DNA from: JAJPHT01 sp035526585
GTDB taxonomy: Archaea > Thermoplasmatota > SW-10-69-26 > JACQPN01 > JAJPHT01
NCBI GenBank assembly: GCA_035526585.1
Contig: DATLCC010000050.1
Coordinates: forward strand, 1-13,088
Reading direction: 5' to 3'
DNA length: 13,088 bases
The position numbers were made by a program, and so were the translations under genes. Positions 1-6,158 of this stretch are shown here, piece after piece. How positions within the stretch are numbered: the first letter of the stretch is position 1; every line of letters starts with the position of its first letter. Below the pieces are notes generated by a model. The model ran no database searches. It had not been told where the DNA came from and saw only the letters and a list, made by a program, of their open reading frames with translations.

Positions 1-6
1 CGCCCC

Positions 7-36
7 GAGCCCGAGCCCGAGCCCGAGCCCAAGCCC
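7..36. repeat. GAGCCC hexamer tandem repeat
   Basis: Four exact GAGCCC units (7-30) are followed by one AAGCCC unit (31-36). One plus-strand frame is open from base 1 to a TGA at 136-138 and reads the array as Pro-Glu dipeptides, so it could be the tail of a gene that starts left of the window. It could equally be one arm of a GC-rich intergenic hairpin like others in this window. The edge prevents a decision. Confidence 0.6.
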
Positions 37-274
37 GGATTTTCGGTTTGCATCGTCGCGCACCGACGGGGGCCGCTCCTTGCGCGCGATCTCAACTTCC
101 GAGGGTTCTTATGGCGAGCGCGCGTGATGCGTTCCTGAGGACGCGCGGCGCGCGCGACACCGGCCTTCACAGACGCGGACGACCTCCGTATTGACGTGAC
201 TGCCGACATCCCAGATCGCCCGGCCCGTGGGGCCGGAAACTGGAGACTGGTTCGCGCGCACCGTGCCTCTCACG

Positions 275-352
275 CCCCTCCAGGGCATTCCCACCGAAGC
301 GACCTTTCCCGCTGGGTCGCGCATCCTATTCCCGCAGCACTCCCTGGAGGGG
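275..352. repeat. 11-bp inverted repeat with nested stem
   Basis: CCCCTCCAGGG at 275-285 is the exact reverse complement of 342-352, with a 56-nt interval. The interval contains a further stem, GCGACC (299-304) with GGTCGC (315-320). It lies about 30 nt past the stop codon of the minus-strand cyanophycinase gene. Confidence 0.6.
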
Positions 353-382
353 TTCCCTTTCCCACCGCCGATCGGTCGCGCG

Positions 383-1294
383 TCAGGCGGCGACCTTGTT
401 CTGCGGCTTCTCGATCTTCTTGAACGCGCGCTCCGCGAGGTCGAACGTGTCGCCTTCGCTCAAGGCGTGGACGATCGCGTGGTCGAGGCTCATGGGCTCG
501 CCCTCCTTCGCCTCGTGCGTGGTCGTGCGCCTGATCTGGCTTCCGTCCACGATGATGAGGTTGTCCGAGCCGGCCACCTGGAGGTGACGGCCTCCGCGAA
601 GGACGATCGCGGTGTCCTCCGAGATGCCGAGGCCGAGGAGGTCGGGCTGGTGCGCGACGATCTCGAGGAGGCGGCCGAACCGCCCGCGCTGGATGAAATG
701 CGTGTCGATCACGGTGCCCGGCAGGAGGCCAAGGCCTTCGTCCACCTGGGTGTTCCCCTTGTTCAGGGCCTCGTCCGGCTTGCCGCGGGCGATCATGACC
801 CCGCTCATCGCGGCCGCTCCGGCGCTCGTGCCGCCGACGACCGCGCCTTCCTGGTAGCGCTTCCTGATCATTTCGAGCGCGGGCGAGCCGCGGAGGACGT
901 CCGCGAGCCTGGCCTGGTCGCCTCCCGTGAAGTAGACGATGTCCGAGTCTTCGAGGTCCGCGATCGTGCGCTCGTCCTCGACGGCGTCGCGCGTCTGGAG
1001 GCGCAGCTCGCGCACGCGGTCGATCCCGAGCTCGTCGAACGCGCGCACGTAGGGCCGCATCGCTTCGCGCGGCTCGCGCGACGCGGCGCCGATCACCACG
1101 GCGACCTTCGCCTCGCCCTTCACCTCGTCGATGCAACGGCGGAGGATCACCATGTCGTTCTCCTTGTCCTCGCCTCCGCCCACGGCGACAAGCGTGCCGC
1201 GGATGGCGCTGGAGCGGGGGGCCTGCGTGGGGGGCTTCGGGGCGTCGGGCAAAGGATCCTCGAGGGAGCATCCGGCCGCCCCGCGTAGACGCAT
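383..1294 (-). CDS. Cyanophycinase-like peptidase (family S51)
   Basis: A 303-residue member of the cyanophycinase branch of peptidase family S51. Characterised members are serine exopeptidases that cut the aspartate-arginine storage polymer cyanophycin into beta-Asp-Arg dipeptides. Visible motifs: VAVGGGEDK near residues 36-44, FTGGDQ at 122-127, the nucleophile elbow GGTSAGAA at 154-161 with Ser157, DTHF with His199, and the GLGISEDTA segment near 221-229. About 30 residues precede the usual family start and are Pro/Ala-rich; no in-frame start lies nearer the core. The ATG has a GAGGG Shine-Dalgarno-like element 8 nt upstream (1303-1307). No cyanophycin synthetase is in the window, so the substrate may instead be another isoaspartyl or beta-linked peptide. 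The gene is divergent from the MEDS-domain gene. Family assignment is firm; substrate is inferred. Confidence 0.9.
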   Translation of the reverse strand: MRLRGAAGCSLEDPLPDAPKPPTQAPRSSAIRGTLVAVGGGEDKENDMVILRRCIDEVKGEAKVAVVIGAASREPREAMRPYVRAFDELGIDRVRELRLQTRDAVEDERTIADLEDSDIVYFTGGDQARLADVLRGSPALEMIRKRYQEGAVVGGTSAGAAAMSGVMIARGKPDEALNKGNTQVDEGLGLLPGTVIDTHFIQRGRFGRLLEIVAHQPDLLGLGISEDTAIVLRGGRHLQVAGSDNLIIVDGSQIRRTTTHEAKEGEPMSLDHAIVHALSEGDTFDLAERAFKKIEKPQNKVAA

Positions 1295-1371
1295 TGGAAC
1301 AACCCTCGGAAACGCGCTGCTTTCCCAACGGTGGAGAGAGATGGTGAACCTCTTGGCTGCGGGCTGCCAAT

Positions 1372-1379
1372 CGTTAACC
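1372..1379. promoter_or_regulatory. Possible shared TATA element (CGTTAACC)
   Basis: The palindromic core GTTAAC is centred near 1375. On the plus strand this is about 27 nt before the GTG at 1402, the spacing of a leaderless start. Read on the minus strand it would place a transcript start near 1348, giving the cyanophycinase gene a leader of about 54 nt that contains its Shine-Dalgarno-like element. One box serving both directions is inference. Confidence 0.45.
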
Positions 1380-1401
1380 GTGCGCCGACCCTCCTCGGTT
1401 C

Positions 1402-2031
1402 GTGGACGACCACACGTGGAGCGCGCTCGCTTCGAAGACGGCTCCCGGTCAACATCTCGCGCTCCTGTACCGCGACGAGGCGTTCCTCGCCCGCGGTGTG
1501 GCGGCGTGGGCCGCTGGCAGCCTCGTGCCTGGCGGCGCGGCGATCCTCGTCGGCACGCCCATCCATGCCGAGCTCATCCGCAACGAGCTGCGCCGCTCCG
1601 GCTTCGATGTCCCGCGCCTCGAACGCGAGGGCCGCCTCCTTGTCGTCGATGCGGACTGGCTCATGGCGCAGTTCATCCTCGATGGCAAGCCCACCGCGGC
1701 CTCGTTCGACGAGCTCGTGCGCGGCATGATCACGCGGGTCCGCGACGTCGCGGGACTCGTCCCCATCCGCGCGTGGGGCGAGATGGTCTCGCTGCTTCGC
1801 GTGCGCAACGATCCCGCCGCGGCCCAGAAGCTGGAATCGATGTGGAACGCCGCGATCGATGAGCACGGCATCGCGCTCCTGTGCTCCTACTCGTCCGCCG
1901 ACGACGGGCCTCACGGCTGGCAGAAGCTCGTGGACGACGTGACGTCCGTCCACACGCACATCGTGCCCGAGAGCGGGCTGGGGTTCGAGAACAGGATCCT
2001 GGAAGCGTCGGCCGCGCCGATGTTCCAATAG
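1402..2031 (+). CDS. MEDS-domain protein (DcmR-like sensory domain)
   Basis: A 209-residue soluble protein resembling the MEDS domain (methanogen/methylotroph DcmR sensory domain), a RecA/KaiC-like fold found in signalling proteins and in the methylotroph repressor DcmR. Supporting features: an N-terminal GQHLALLYRDEAFLARG segment (residues 16-32), alternating beta strands and helices, the segment RAWGEMVSLLRV at 123-134 that matches the family's conserved R-x-x-GEM-hydrophobic stretch, KLESMWN near 143-149, and Cys161 with His184 towards the end. No kinase, HAMP or HTH domain is attached, so it is a stand-alone domain. The start is GTG, chosen because a TTAA element sits about 27 nt upstream and no Shine-Dalgarno sequence is visible. 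Its 3' end converges on the TFE gene with 12 nt between. The ligand is unknown. Confidence 0.75.
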   Translation: MDDHTWSALASKTAPGQHLALLYRDEAFLARGVAAWAAGSLVPGGAAILVGTPIHAELIRNELRRSGFDVPRLEREGRLLVVDADWLMAQFILDGKPTAASFDELVRGMITRVRDVAGLVPIRAWGEMVSLLRVRNDPAAAQKLESMWNAAIDEHGIALLCSYSSADDGPHGWQKLVDDVTSVHTHIVPESGLGFENRILEASAAPMFQ

Positions 2032-2043
2032 ATATCGCGCGGC

Positions 2044-2565
2044 TCACTGCGCCGCGCGCGACTCGCGCTCCAAGGCCTTGATCCGGTCCTGGAGCTGGGA
2101 GAGCTCGTTCTTGTTGTCGTGCTGCTGGAGCACTGCGTGGTGCTCGGGGCACGTGAACGATGCCTCGGTCGCGTGCTGGAAGTCGAACCGCTCCGCGCCT
2201 TCGGGGCAGATGAAGAACTCGTGCGACTGCTCGAACTCGAGCGCCGTGCGCAACGACGCGAGGTCCTTGCGGGTCCGTTCCAGGATCGTGGCGGCGGCGT
2301 GGTCCGGCTTGATCTGCCAGTAGAAGGTGAGCCAGCCGGTCTCCTTGTCCTTCTCCTTGTGGTACTCGGCGATGCGGGCCTCGTAGAGGTCGTAGAGGAC
2401 CTTGCGGATGTGGGAGGGCTTCTCGTTGAGCTCCTCGGCGAGCTCCGAGTCCGTCGCCTCTTTGCGCGACATGAGCGCCTCGGCGATGCGCAGGCCCTCG
2501 GGTCCGGTCAACTGCGCGACATACGATCGGACGCGTTCGAGAGAGTCCACGGAGGGAAGCACCAC
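2044..2565 (-). CDS. tfe: Transcription factor E, alpha subunit (TFE/TFIIE-alpha homologue)
   Basis: A 173-residue basal transcription factor that stabilises the open complex at archaeal promoters with TBP, TFB and RNA polymerase. The N-terminal extended winged helix spans about residues 8-85 (LTGPEGLRIAEALM, then the recognition-helix region KPSHIRKVLYDLYEARI, then YHKEKDKETGWLTFYW). The C-terminal zinc ribbon normally carries four cysteines as two CxxC pairs. Here only Cys120 (CPEG) and Cys139 (CPEH) remain, with His142/His143 as possible substitute ligands. A charged coiled coil occupies about 149-170. The start is GTG; a CTTTAAG box centred 27 nt upstream supports a leaderless transcript beginning at this codon, though the next GTG codon has better spacing from a GGAGG element. 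Trm56 lies upstream on the same strand. Identification is firm. Confidence 0.93.
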   Translation of the reverse strand: MVLPSVDSLERVRSYVAQLTGPEGLRIAEALMSRKEATDSELAEELNEKPSHIRKVLYDLYEARIAEYHKEKDKETGWLTFYWQIKPDHAAATILERTRKDLASLRTALEFEQSHEFFICPEGAERFDFQHATEASFTCPEHHAVLQQHDNKNELSQLQDRIKALERESRAAQ

Positions 2566-2588
2566 ACCCTCCTTCGTCTTCGGACGGA

Positions 2589-2595
2589 CTTAAAG
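2589..2595 (-). promoter_or_regulatory. TATA box of tfe (CTTTAAG)
   Basis: CTTTAAG on the minus strand, centred at 2592, is 27 nt upstream of the tfe GTG at 2565. This matches the TATA-to-start distance of leaderless archaeal mRNAs and is the same heptamer found before the regulator gene at 3477-3968. Confidence 0.7.
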
Positions 2596-2695
2596 ATTCG
2601 GCCAGCGGACATTGAGGCCTCCGTCCTCTTGGGCCAAGGGTCCCTGAAGGTTCCTTGCCGACATGTTCGACGAAGCAGTTCGGGTCGGTCAGGGT

Positions 2696-2784
2696 CGCCT
2701 TCGGGATGGGGCTCGGGATGGGGATGGGGGAAGGACGCAGAGAGGCACCTTCGCCCCTCCCGACCCCTATCCCGATCGCGAAGG
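2696..2784. repeat. Imperfect inverted and tandem TCGGGATGGGG repeat
   Basis: TCGGGATGGGG occurs at 2701-2711 and again at 2713-2723, extended by another ATGGGG. Downstream, CCCCTATCCCGA at 2764-2775 can fold back on either copy with a one-base bulge, and CGCGAAGG at 2777-2784 partly continues the stem. It lies 3' of trm56 and 5' of tfe, so it could terminate trm56 transcription. No T-run is visible, so a role in termination is uncertain. Confidence 0.5.
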
Positions 2785-2804
2785 AGACATGAGTTGCGCG
2801 GGCG

Positions 2805-3362
2805 TCACGCGTCATTCTCAGTGTTGTCGTCCGAGCCCTCTCCGGCAGCAGCCCCGTAGGGCACGACGACCTTCCCGCGCGCGGAGGGCTGCACCTCGAT
2901 CTGTCCGTCGAAGCGCTTCGAGAACACCTCGTTCCCGCGCAGCGCATACAGAAAGAGCGCGAGCGCGGCGACCTCCGAGTGCGGCTGGTTCCCGACGGCG
3001 ACGTTGTGGTCCACGAGCTCGTACACCTCGCGCGGCACCTTCTCCGCGCCGATCACGACGAGGAGGTCCTTGTCGAGCGGCACGCGCGGCACGACCTCCG
3101 GCAGCGGGAGCCCGTACATCGTGAGGTGCACCTTGGTCCCCGCGAACCCCTTGAGGATGGGTCGGAACGCGACGCCGTCCTCGATCTCGAACGGGCCACC
3201 GAAGCGCTTCGTCACGTCGCGCACACCGGTCACGACGCGCTCGTCCTTCGCATCCATGAGCACGCGGTCGCACCCGAGGGCGCGCGCGGTGAGCGCGACG
3301 TGCGTGGTGATGCGCTTGTCGCGCTCTGGCCTGTGCCCGAGCCGAAGGACCGTGATGCGCAT
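2805..3362 (-). CDS. trm56: tRNA (cytidine-56-2'-O)-methyltransferase Trm56
   Basis: A 185-residue archaeal SPOUT-class methyltransferase. It uses S-adenosylmethionine to methylate the 2'-hydroxyl of C56 in the T-loop of tRNA, at the D-loop/T-loop contact. The N-terminus LRLGHRPERDKR (residues 6-17) is a family signature. The trefoil-knot SAM site is represented by HLTMYG (79-84), VIGAEKVP (103-110) and NVAVGNQPHSEVAALA (120-135). The last 15 residues are acidic and probably disordered. The ATG is supported by a GCATAAG element centred 28 nt upstream and by the conserved residues starting immediately after it. It is co-directional with tfe but separated by 239 nt. Confidence is high because the N-terminal signature and the knot motifs are both intact. 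Confidence 0.95.
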   Translation of the reverse strand: MRITVLRLGHRPERDKRITTHVALTARALGCDRVLMDAKDERVVTGVRDVTKRFGGPFEIEDGVAFRPILKGFAGTKVHLTMYGLPLPEVVPRVPLDKDLLVVIGAEKVPREVYELVDHNVAVGNQPHSEVAALALFLYALRGNEVFSKRFDGQIEVQPSARGKVVVPYGAAAGEGSDDNTENDA

Positions 3363-3386
3363 GGAGCGGCGAGACGCTGTCGCTCA

Positions 3387-3393
3387 CTTATGC
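3387..3393 (-). promoter_or_regulatory. TATA-like box of trm56 (GCATAAG)
   Basis: GCATAAG on the minus strand is centred at 3390, 28 nt upstream of the trm56 ATG. No Shine-Dalgarno motif intervenes, which fits a leaderless transcript. Confidence 0.6.
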
Positions 3394-3476
3394 GTTCGCG
3401 TGCGACACGTTCATTGGAGCGGTCGTTCCCGCGAGCGCAGGTGCGCGAGCGAGTGGTCCGAGTCCAAGAAGGGCTC

Positions 3477-3968
3477 CTATTCGACCTTCTTCACGAGATG
3501 CCCCTTGAACTCCAGCTTGGAGCTGCGCTTCAGGAGCGCCTTGAGGCGGATGAGGGGCATGTTGAACTTCTCGGCGATCGCGCGCGCCGAGAACCCCTCG
3601 GGCGGCACCATCGTCGCGAGCTCCTCGTCGATCTTGTCGAAGCGGACCTCTTCCATCGCGGCGATGGAAAGGATCTCCGCGATCTCCTGGACGGAGCAGG
3701 ACGTGTTGATGTGGAAGGCCGTGTAGTAGGAGTGGTACGCCTTCTCGGTCTTGCCTTCGGCCGCTTCCCAGCGCGTCTCCACGAGCTTCGTCTTCTCGAA
3801 GAGCTGGAGCGCCTGCAGGCCCGCCTCGCCGAACTCCTTCTGGATCTGCGCGGCCGTGAGCCAGTTGTCGATGAGCTTCTGGAAGACGTCGCGCTTGACC
3901 TCGGCGTCGAATGCCCGCAAGATGGGCACGAGGTCGGTGGATTCCGACACGACCTTGATCCGACGCAT
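3477..3968 (-). CDS. Predicted winged-helix (ArsR-like) DNA-binding protein
   Basis: A 163-residue, probably DNA-binding protein. I recognise the type, a stand-alone archaeal HTH protein opening with MRRIKVVSESTDLVPILRAF, but not a named function. Residues 24-65 read as a winged helix: a helix with VKRDVFQKLID, then the turn LTAAQIQKEFG, then a recognition-type helix ALQLFEKTKLVETRW. A hydrophobic middle segment (80-105) contains the only Cys (91). A second HTH-like segment follows at about 126-160 (FSARAIAEKFNMPLIRLKALLKRSSKLEF). The last residues are basic. The start ATG is fixed by a CTTTAAG box 28 nt upstream that sits just before the end of the riboflavin kinase gene, so it appears to be transcribed independently. 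No metal-binding site typical of metal-sensing ArsR proteins is visible, so a metal-sensing role is not suggested. Confidence 0.75.
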   Translation of the reverse strand: MRRIKVVSESTDLVPILRAFDAEVKRDVFQKLIDNWLTAAQIQKEFGEAGLQALQLFEKTKLVETRWEAAEGKTEKAYHSYYTAFHINTSCSVQEIAEILSIAAMEEVRFDKIDEELATMVPPEGFSARAIAEKFNMPLIRLKALLKRSSKLEFKGHLVKKVE

Positions 3969-3992
3969 CGTCGTAGAATGAGAGTGTATCGG

Positions 3993-3999
3993 CTTAAAG
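3993..3999 (-). promoter_or_regulatory. TATA box of the winged-helix gene (CTTTAAG)
   Basis: CTTTAAG on the minus strand, centred at 3996, is 28 nt upstream of the ATG at 3966-3968. It lies 9 nt past the stop codon of the upstream riboflavin kinase gene, so the two genes are closely packed but probably have separate promoters. Confidence 0.7.
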
Positions 4000-4008
4000 G
4001 TTCTCAGT

Positions 4009-4710
4009 TCAGGCTCTCTTGGCCCCTGTGGAAACGCCTGGAAGATCGAGAGAAACCTGCACGTTTGTGCCATCGACGAGCGAGAGTTTCTCGCGCAGTC
4101 CGTGCGGCGAGACGAGCTCGAGCACGTGCACGTGATGGCTGCGCAGCGGGAAGATGGCGGCCGCCTCCACGCCACCCAGGAGCGCGCGGAAGCACTTCAC
4201 TGCGCCAAACGTCCGTCCCTCGCTCTGGAACTCTTCGATCATGAGTCCGTCCGAGTCCTTGAGCTCGGCCACCTTCTCGCGGTCCAGCGGATCCACCTCG
4301 ATGTTGAGCGTGCCAGGATACGGATCGAAGCCGAGCAGTCTTCCGAACGCCTTTCGATAGCCTTCGCGGCTGATGTAGTAGCGGCCTTCGCCCAGCCCCG
4401 TCACGATCCTGCCGCGGATGAGCACGCGCTCGCCGCCTGCGAAGAGCGCCTTGTATTCGGCGAACTCGTGCCGCAGCACCTCGAGCCCCGTCGGCGACAC
4501 GCGGATGTGCTGCTTGCGCGTCCCCATGCGGCGCAGGATCAGTCCGCTCTCGAGGAGCTCCAGGATCTTGCGTGACGCAGTCTGCTGCGAGACGCCGATC
4601 CGGTCCGCGAGCTCGGACGACGAGATGAAGACGTGATCGTGGAGCCCGCCGATCTTCGCGAGCTGCTTGAGGAGCTCCTTGTCCTCGGGGGCGACCTTGG
4701 GAGCCGTCAT
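4009..4710 (-). CDS. rbkR: RbkR: HTH regulator fused to CTP-dependent riboflavin kinase
   Basis: A 233-residue two-domain protein. Residues 29-75 form a winged helix (SSSELADRIGVSQQTASRKI, then LLESGLILRR). Residues 97-222 match the archaeal riboflavin kinase RibK, which makes FMN from riboflavin using CTP rather than ATP: GLGEGRYY (105-112), GFDPYPGTLN (127-136), a FGAVKCFRALLGG segment, R190 with SHHVHVLELVSP, and LREKL with DGTNV (213-217). This fusion is the RbkR architecture described in archaea, where one protein both represses riboflavin genes and makes FMN. The frame stays open upstream of 4710, but the ATG at 4708-4710 is preferred: it begins the conserved region, a CCTTATGC box lies 28 nt upstream, and the extension would translate an inverted repeat. 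No other riboflavin gene is in the window. Confidence 0.93.
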   Translation of the reverse strand: MTAPKVAPEDKELLKQLAKIGGLHDHVFISSSELADRIGVSQQTASRKILELLESGLILRRMGTRKQHIRVSPTGLEVLRHEFAEYKALFAGGERVLIRGRIVTGLGEGRYYISREGYRKAFGRLLGFDPYPGTLNIEVDPLDREKVAELKDSDGLMIEEFQSEGRTFGAVKCFRALLGGVEAAAIFPLRSHHVHVLELVSPHGLREKLSLVDGTNVQVSLDLPGVSTGAKRA

Positions 4711-4734
4711 CGCCGCTTGCACCGGTCTTTCTCC

Positions 4735-4742
4735 GCATAAGG
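4735..4742 (-). promoter_or_regulatory. TATA-like box of rbkR (CCTTATGC)
   Basis: CCTTATGC on the minus strand is centred near 4738, about 28 nt upstream of the rbkR ATG. It abuts the outer end of a long inverted repeat (4742-4850). An RbkR operator might be expected nearby, but I could not identify one. Confidence 0.6.
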
Positions 4743-4850
4743 ACGAGGACGAAGTCGAAGACGAAGGCGAGGGGAGGGCGAGGGACCAGGGACTCGCCCG
4801 GCCCTCGTCCTCGCTCACGCCCTCCCCTCGCCTTCGCCTTCGTCCTCGTC
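4742..4850. repeat. Long GA/CT-rich inverted repeat (32 paired bases)
   Basis: The left arm 4742-4754 plus 4762-4780 is the exact reverse complement of 4838-4850 plus 4818-4836, giving blocks of 13 and 19 bp with a 7-nt bulge on one side and 1 nt on the other. The 37-nt loop is 4781-4817. One strand of each arm is nearly all purine and G-rich. It fills the spacer between the divergent rbkR and NOG1 genes. Its inner arm shares CCCTCCCCTCGCC with the inverted repeat at 10103-10190. Confidence 0.85.
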
Positions 4851-4888
4851 TTCGCCCTGCCGCGGCGACCCCGGCCGCCGCGGCAAAC

Positions 4889-4894
4889 GTATTT
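4889..4894 (+). promoter_or_regulatory. TATA-like box of the NOG1 gene (GTATTT)
   Basis: GTATTT is the only AT-rich hexamer in a very GC-rich stretch. It is centred about 29 nt upstream of the ATG at 4921. No Shine-Dalgarno element precedes that ATG, so a leaderless start is inferred. Confidence 0.5.
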
Positions 4895-4920
4895 CAGGGG
4901 GAGCCGCCTCGGCGCGCCCA

Positions 4921-5973
4921 ATGAGCGTCGCTACTGAAGGGAAGGGACCCCGCGTGCGCCCGTCGCACTCGGACCCTACGGCGGCGGCGCGCACCGCGTC
5001 CCGCGTGCATCCGCGCGCCTTCTCGCGCATCCCGACGGTCATGTCGGCGGACGAGATCATCGACAGCGCATTCCGCAAGGCGAGCAAGATCACGATCTCG
5101 AACCCGGACCGGTTCATGGGCGTGAAGGCGACGGAGACGTCGCGCATCCGCAGCGTGCAGAACGGCATCGCCGCGGTGCTCCAGCGCTACGTCAAGCGCT
5201 TCCCCTCCTTCGACGGGCTCCCTCCGTTCTACCAGGAGCTCGTGCACCTTCTCGTCGACCTCGACAAGGTGCGGAAGGCCCTGGGCTCGCTCGACTGGGC
5301 CTCGAAGCGCGTGAACGAGATAGGCGACGAGGCCGTCACCGCGATCAAGCGCGCGCCCCACGGCGACATCGTGCACGAGGCGAAGTCGCAGGCGTACGGC
5401 CGCATCGCGAGCATCCTGAAGCAGGTGGATCCGCACCTCAAGGCGCTCGACTCCGCGCGCCGCGAGCTCAAGCGCCTCCCGACCGTCGAGTGGGACCTGC
5501 CGACGATCGTCGTCGCGGGCTATCCGAACGTCGGCAAGTCGTCGCTCGTGCGCAAGGTGTCCACCGGCACGCCCGAGGTCGCGAACTATCCGTTCACGAC
5601 GAAGGGCATCGTGGTAGGCCACTTCGAGAAGAGCTTCGTGAAGCACCAGATCGTCGACACGCCCGGTCTCCTGGATCGCGACCTCGAAGACAGGAACGCG
5701 ATCGAGATGCAGGCCATCCACGCGCTGCGGCACCTTGGCAACGTGATCGTGTTCCTCGTGGACCCGAGCGAGCATTGTGGCTACTCGCTCGACGCGCAGC
5801 TCAAGCTCTTGGCCGACACGAAGAAGGCGTTCCCCGACACGCCCTTCGTGGTGGCGTCGTCGAAGAGCGACCTCAAGAAGGCCGAGCTTGGCGACGTGAC
5901 GTTCTCCGCCGAGACGGGCGACGGGATCGACGAGTTGATGAAGCTCGCGCTCTCGCATGTCAAGAAACGCTGA
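4921..5973 (+). CDS. NOG1-family GTPase (ribosome-assembly type)
   Basis: A 350-residue GTPase of the OBG superfamily. The eukaryotic relative Nog1 acts in large-subunit ribosome assembly, and the archaeal protein is presumed to do the same. A helical NOG1 N-terminal domain (about 34-190) begins with FSRIPTVMSADEIIDSAFRKASK. The G domain follows: G1 GYPNVGKS (200-207), G2 NYPFTT (222-227), G3 DTPG (246-249), G4 SKSD (314-317) where NKxD or TKxD is usual, and G5 SAETGDG (329-335). The length fits archaeal NOG1. ATG 4921 is preferred over the Met at residue 41, because conserved residues FSRIPTV lie before that Met and a TATA-like element is properly placed. About 30 extra N-terminal residues are low in family similarity. 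The gene is divergent from rbkR, and an inverted repeat follows it. Confidence 0.92.
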   Translation: MSVATEGKGPRVRPSHSDPTAAARTASRVHPRAFSRIPTVMSADEIIDSAFRKASKITISNPDRFMGVKATETSRIRSVQNGIAAVLQRYVKRFPSFDGLPPFYQELVHLLVDLDKVRKALGSLDWASKRVNEIGDEAVTAIKRAPHGDIVHEAKSQAYGRIASILKQVDPHLKALDSARRELKRLPTVEWDLPTIVVAGYPNVGKSSLVRKVSTGTPEVANYPFTTKGIVVGHFEKSFVKHQIVDTPGLLDRDLEDRNAIEMQAIHALRHLGNVIVFLVDPSEHCGYSLDAQLKLLADTKKAFPDTPFVVASSKSDLKKAELGDVTFSAETGDGIDELMKLALSHVKKR

Positions 5974-5986
5974 TGGCCCTCGCGCC

Positions 5987-6078
5987 ACGACATGACCCGA
6001 GGGACTTCAGGACACGAGAGACCCGAGAACGTTCCCTTCAGGTCCCTCGGGTTCCTCATGTCCCTTGGATCATGTCGT
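5987..6078. repeat. Two-part inverted repeat with GGGAC/GTCCC core
   Basis: ACGACATGA (5987-5995) pairs exactly with TCATGTCGT (6070-6078). The adjacent CCCGAGGGAC (5996-6005) pairs with GTCCCTCGGG (6042-6051), leaving an 18-nt bulge on the right side (6052-6069) and a 36-nt loop. It lies between the NOG1 stop and the SDR promoter. The core CCGAGGGAC/GTCCCTCGG recurs in the inverted repeat at 9545-9617, so the two are probably copies of one dispersed element. Confidence 0.8.
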
Positions 6079-6128
6079 CGCCCGACGAGCACGTTCCCAC
6101 GTGCATGCCGCATCGGCTGCCCGAAGAG

Positions 6129-6134
6129 CTTAAC
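6129..6134 (+). promoter_or_regulatory. TATA box of the SDR-FAH operon (CTTAAC)
   Basis: CTTAAC is centred near 6131, about 28 nt upstream of the SDR ATG at 6159, consistent with a leaderless first gene of a two-gene operon. Confidence 0.65.
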
Positions 6135-6158
6135 GCTGCCCAAACGCTCGCGCATCCC

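Larger units (their letters stand above)
1..382. other. Hairpin-rich stretch with no confident gene
   Basis: I see no convincing protein gene in these 382 bases. A perfect 7-bp hairpin lies at 220-236 (stem CCGGCCC, loop GTG). An 11-bp perfect inverted repeat pairs 275-285 (CCCCTCCAGGG) with 342-352, and a 6-bp stem 299-304/315-320 is nested inside it. It lies just beyond the 3' end of the cyanophycinase gene, so it could act as a terminator structure or hold an unrecognised small RNA. No tRNA, SRP RNA or other known RNA consensus was recognised. Confidence 0.5.

Noticed and set aside
1..138. C-terminal end of a Pro-Glu-rich protein on the plus strand
   Set aside because: The frame is open to a TGA at 136-138, but 45 codons at this GC content are weak evidence and no motif is present; it is mentioned only within the repeat entry.
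240..265. A tRNA T-loop-like GGTTCGCGCGCACC
   Set aside because: No acceptor, anticodon or D-arm pairing can be assembled around it, and the T-loop consensus is incomplete.
227..1288. A 353-codon plus-strand frame across the cyanophycinase region
   Set aside because: It mirrors the cyanophycinase gene, whose catalytic motifs are clear on the minus strand; the plus-strand product is rich in Arg, Ala and Asp with no recognisable motif.
2663..3124. Plus-strand ORFs opposite trm56 and in its 3' spacer
   Set aside because: Arg/Ala-rich shadows of a firmly identified minus-strand gene.
4711..4818. A longer rbkR start at 4818
   Set aside because: The added 36 residues would translate the inverted repeat as Ser/Pro-rich sequence and would lie upstream of the promoter element at 4735-4742.
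5490..6158. Upstream extension of the SDR reading frame into NOG1
   Set aside because: The extension overlaps the well-supported NOG1 G domain in a different frame and is low-complexity; the ATG at 6159 has a promoter at the right spacing.
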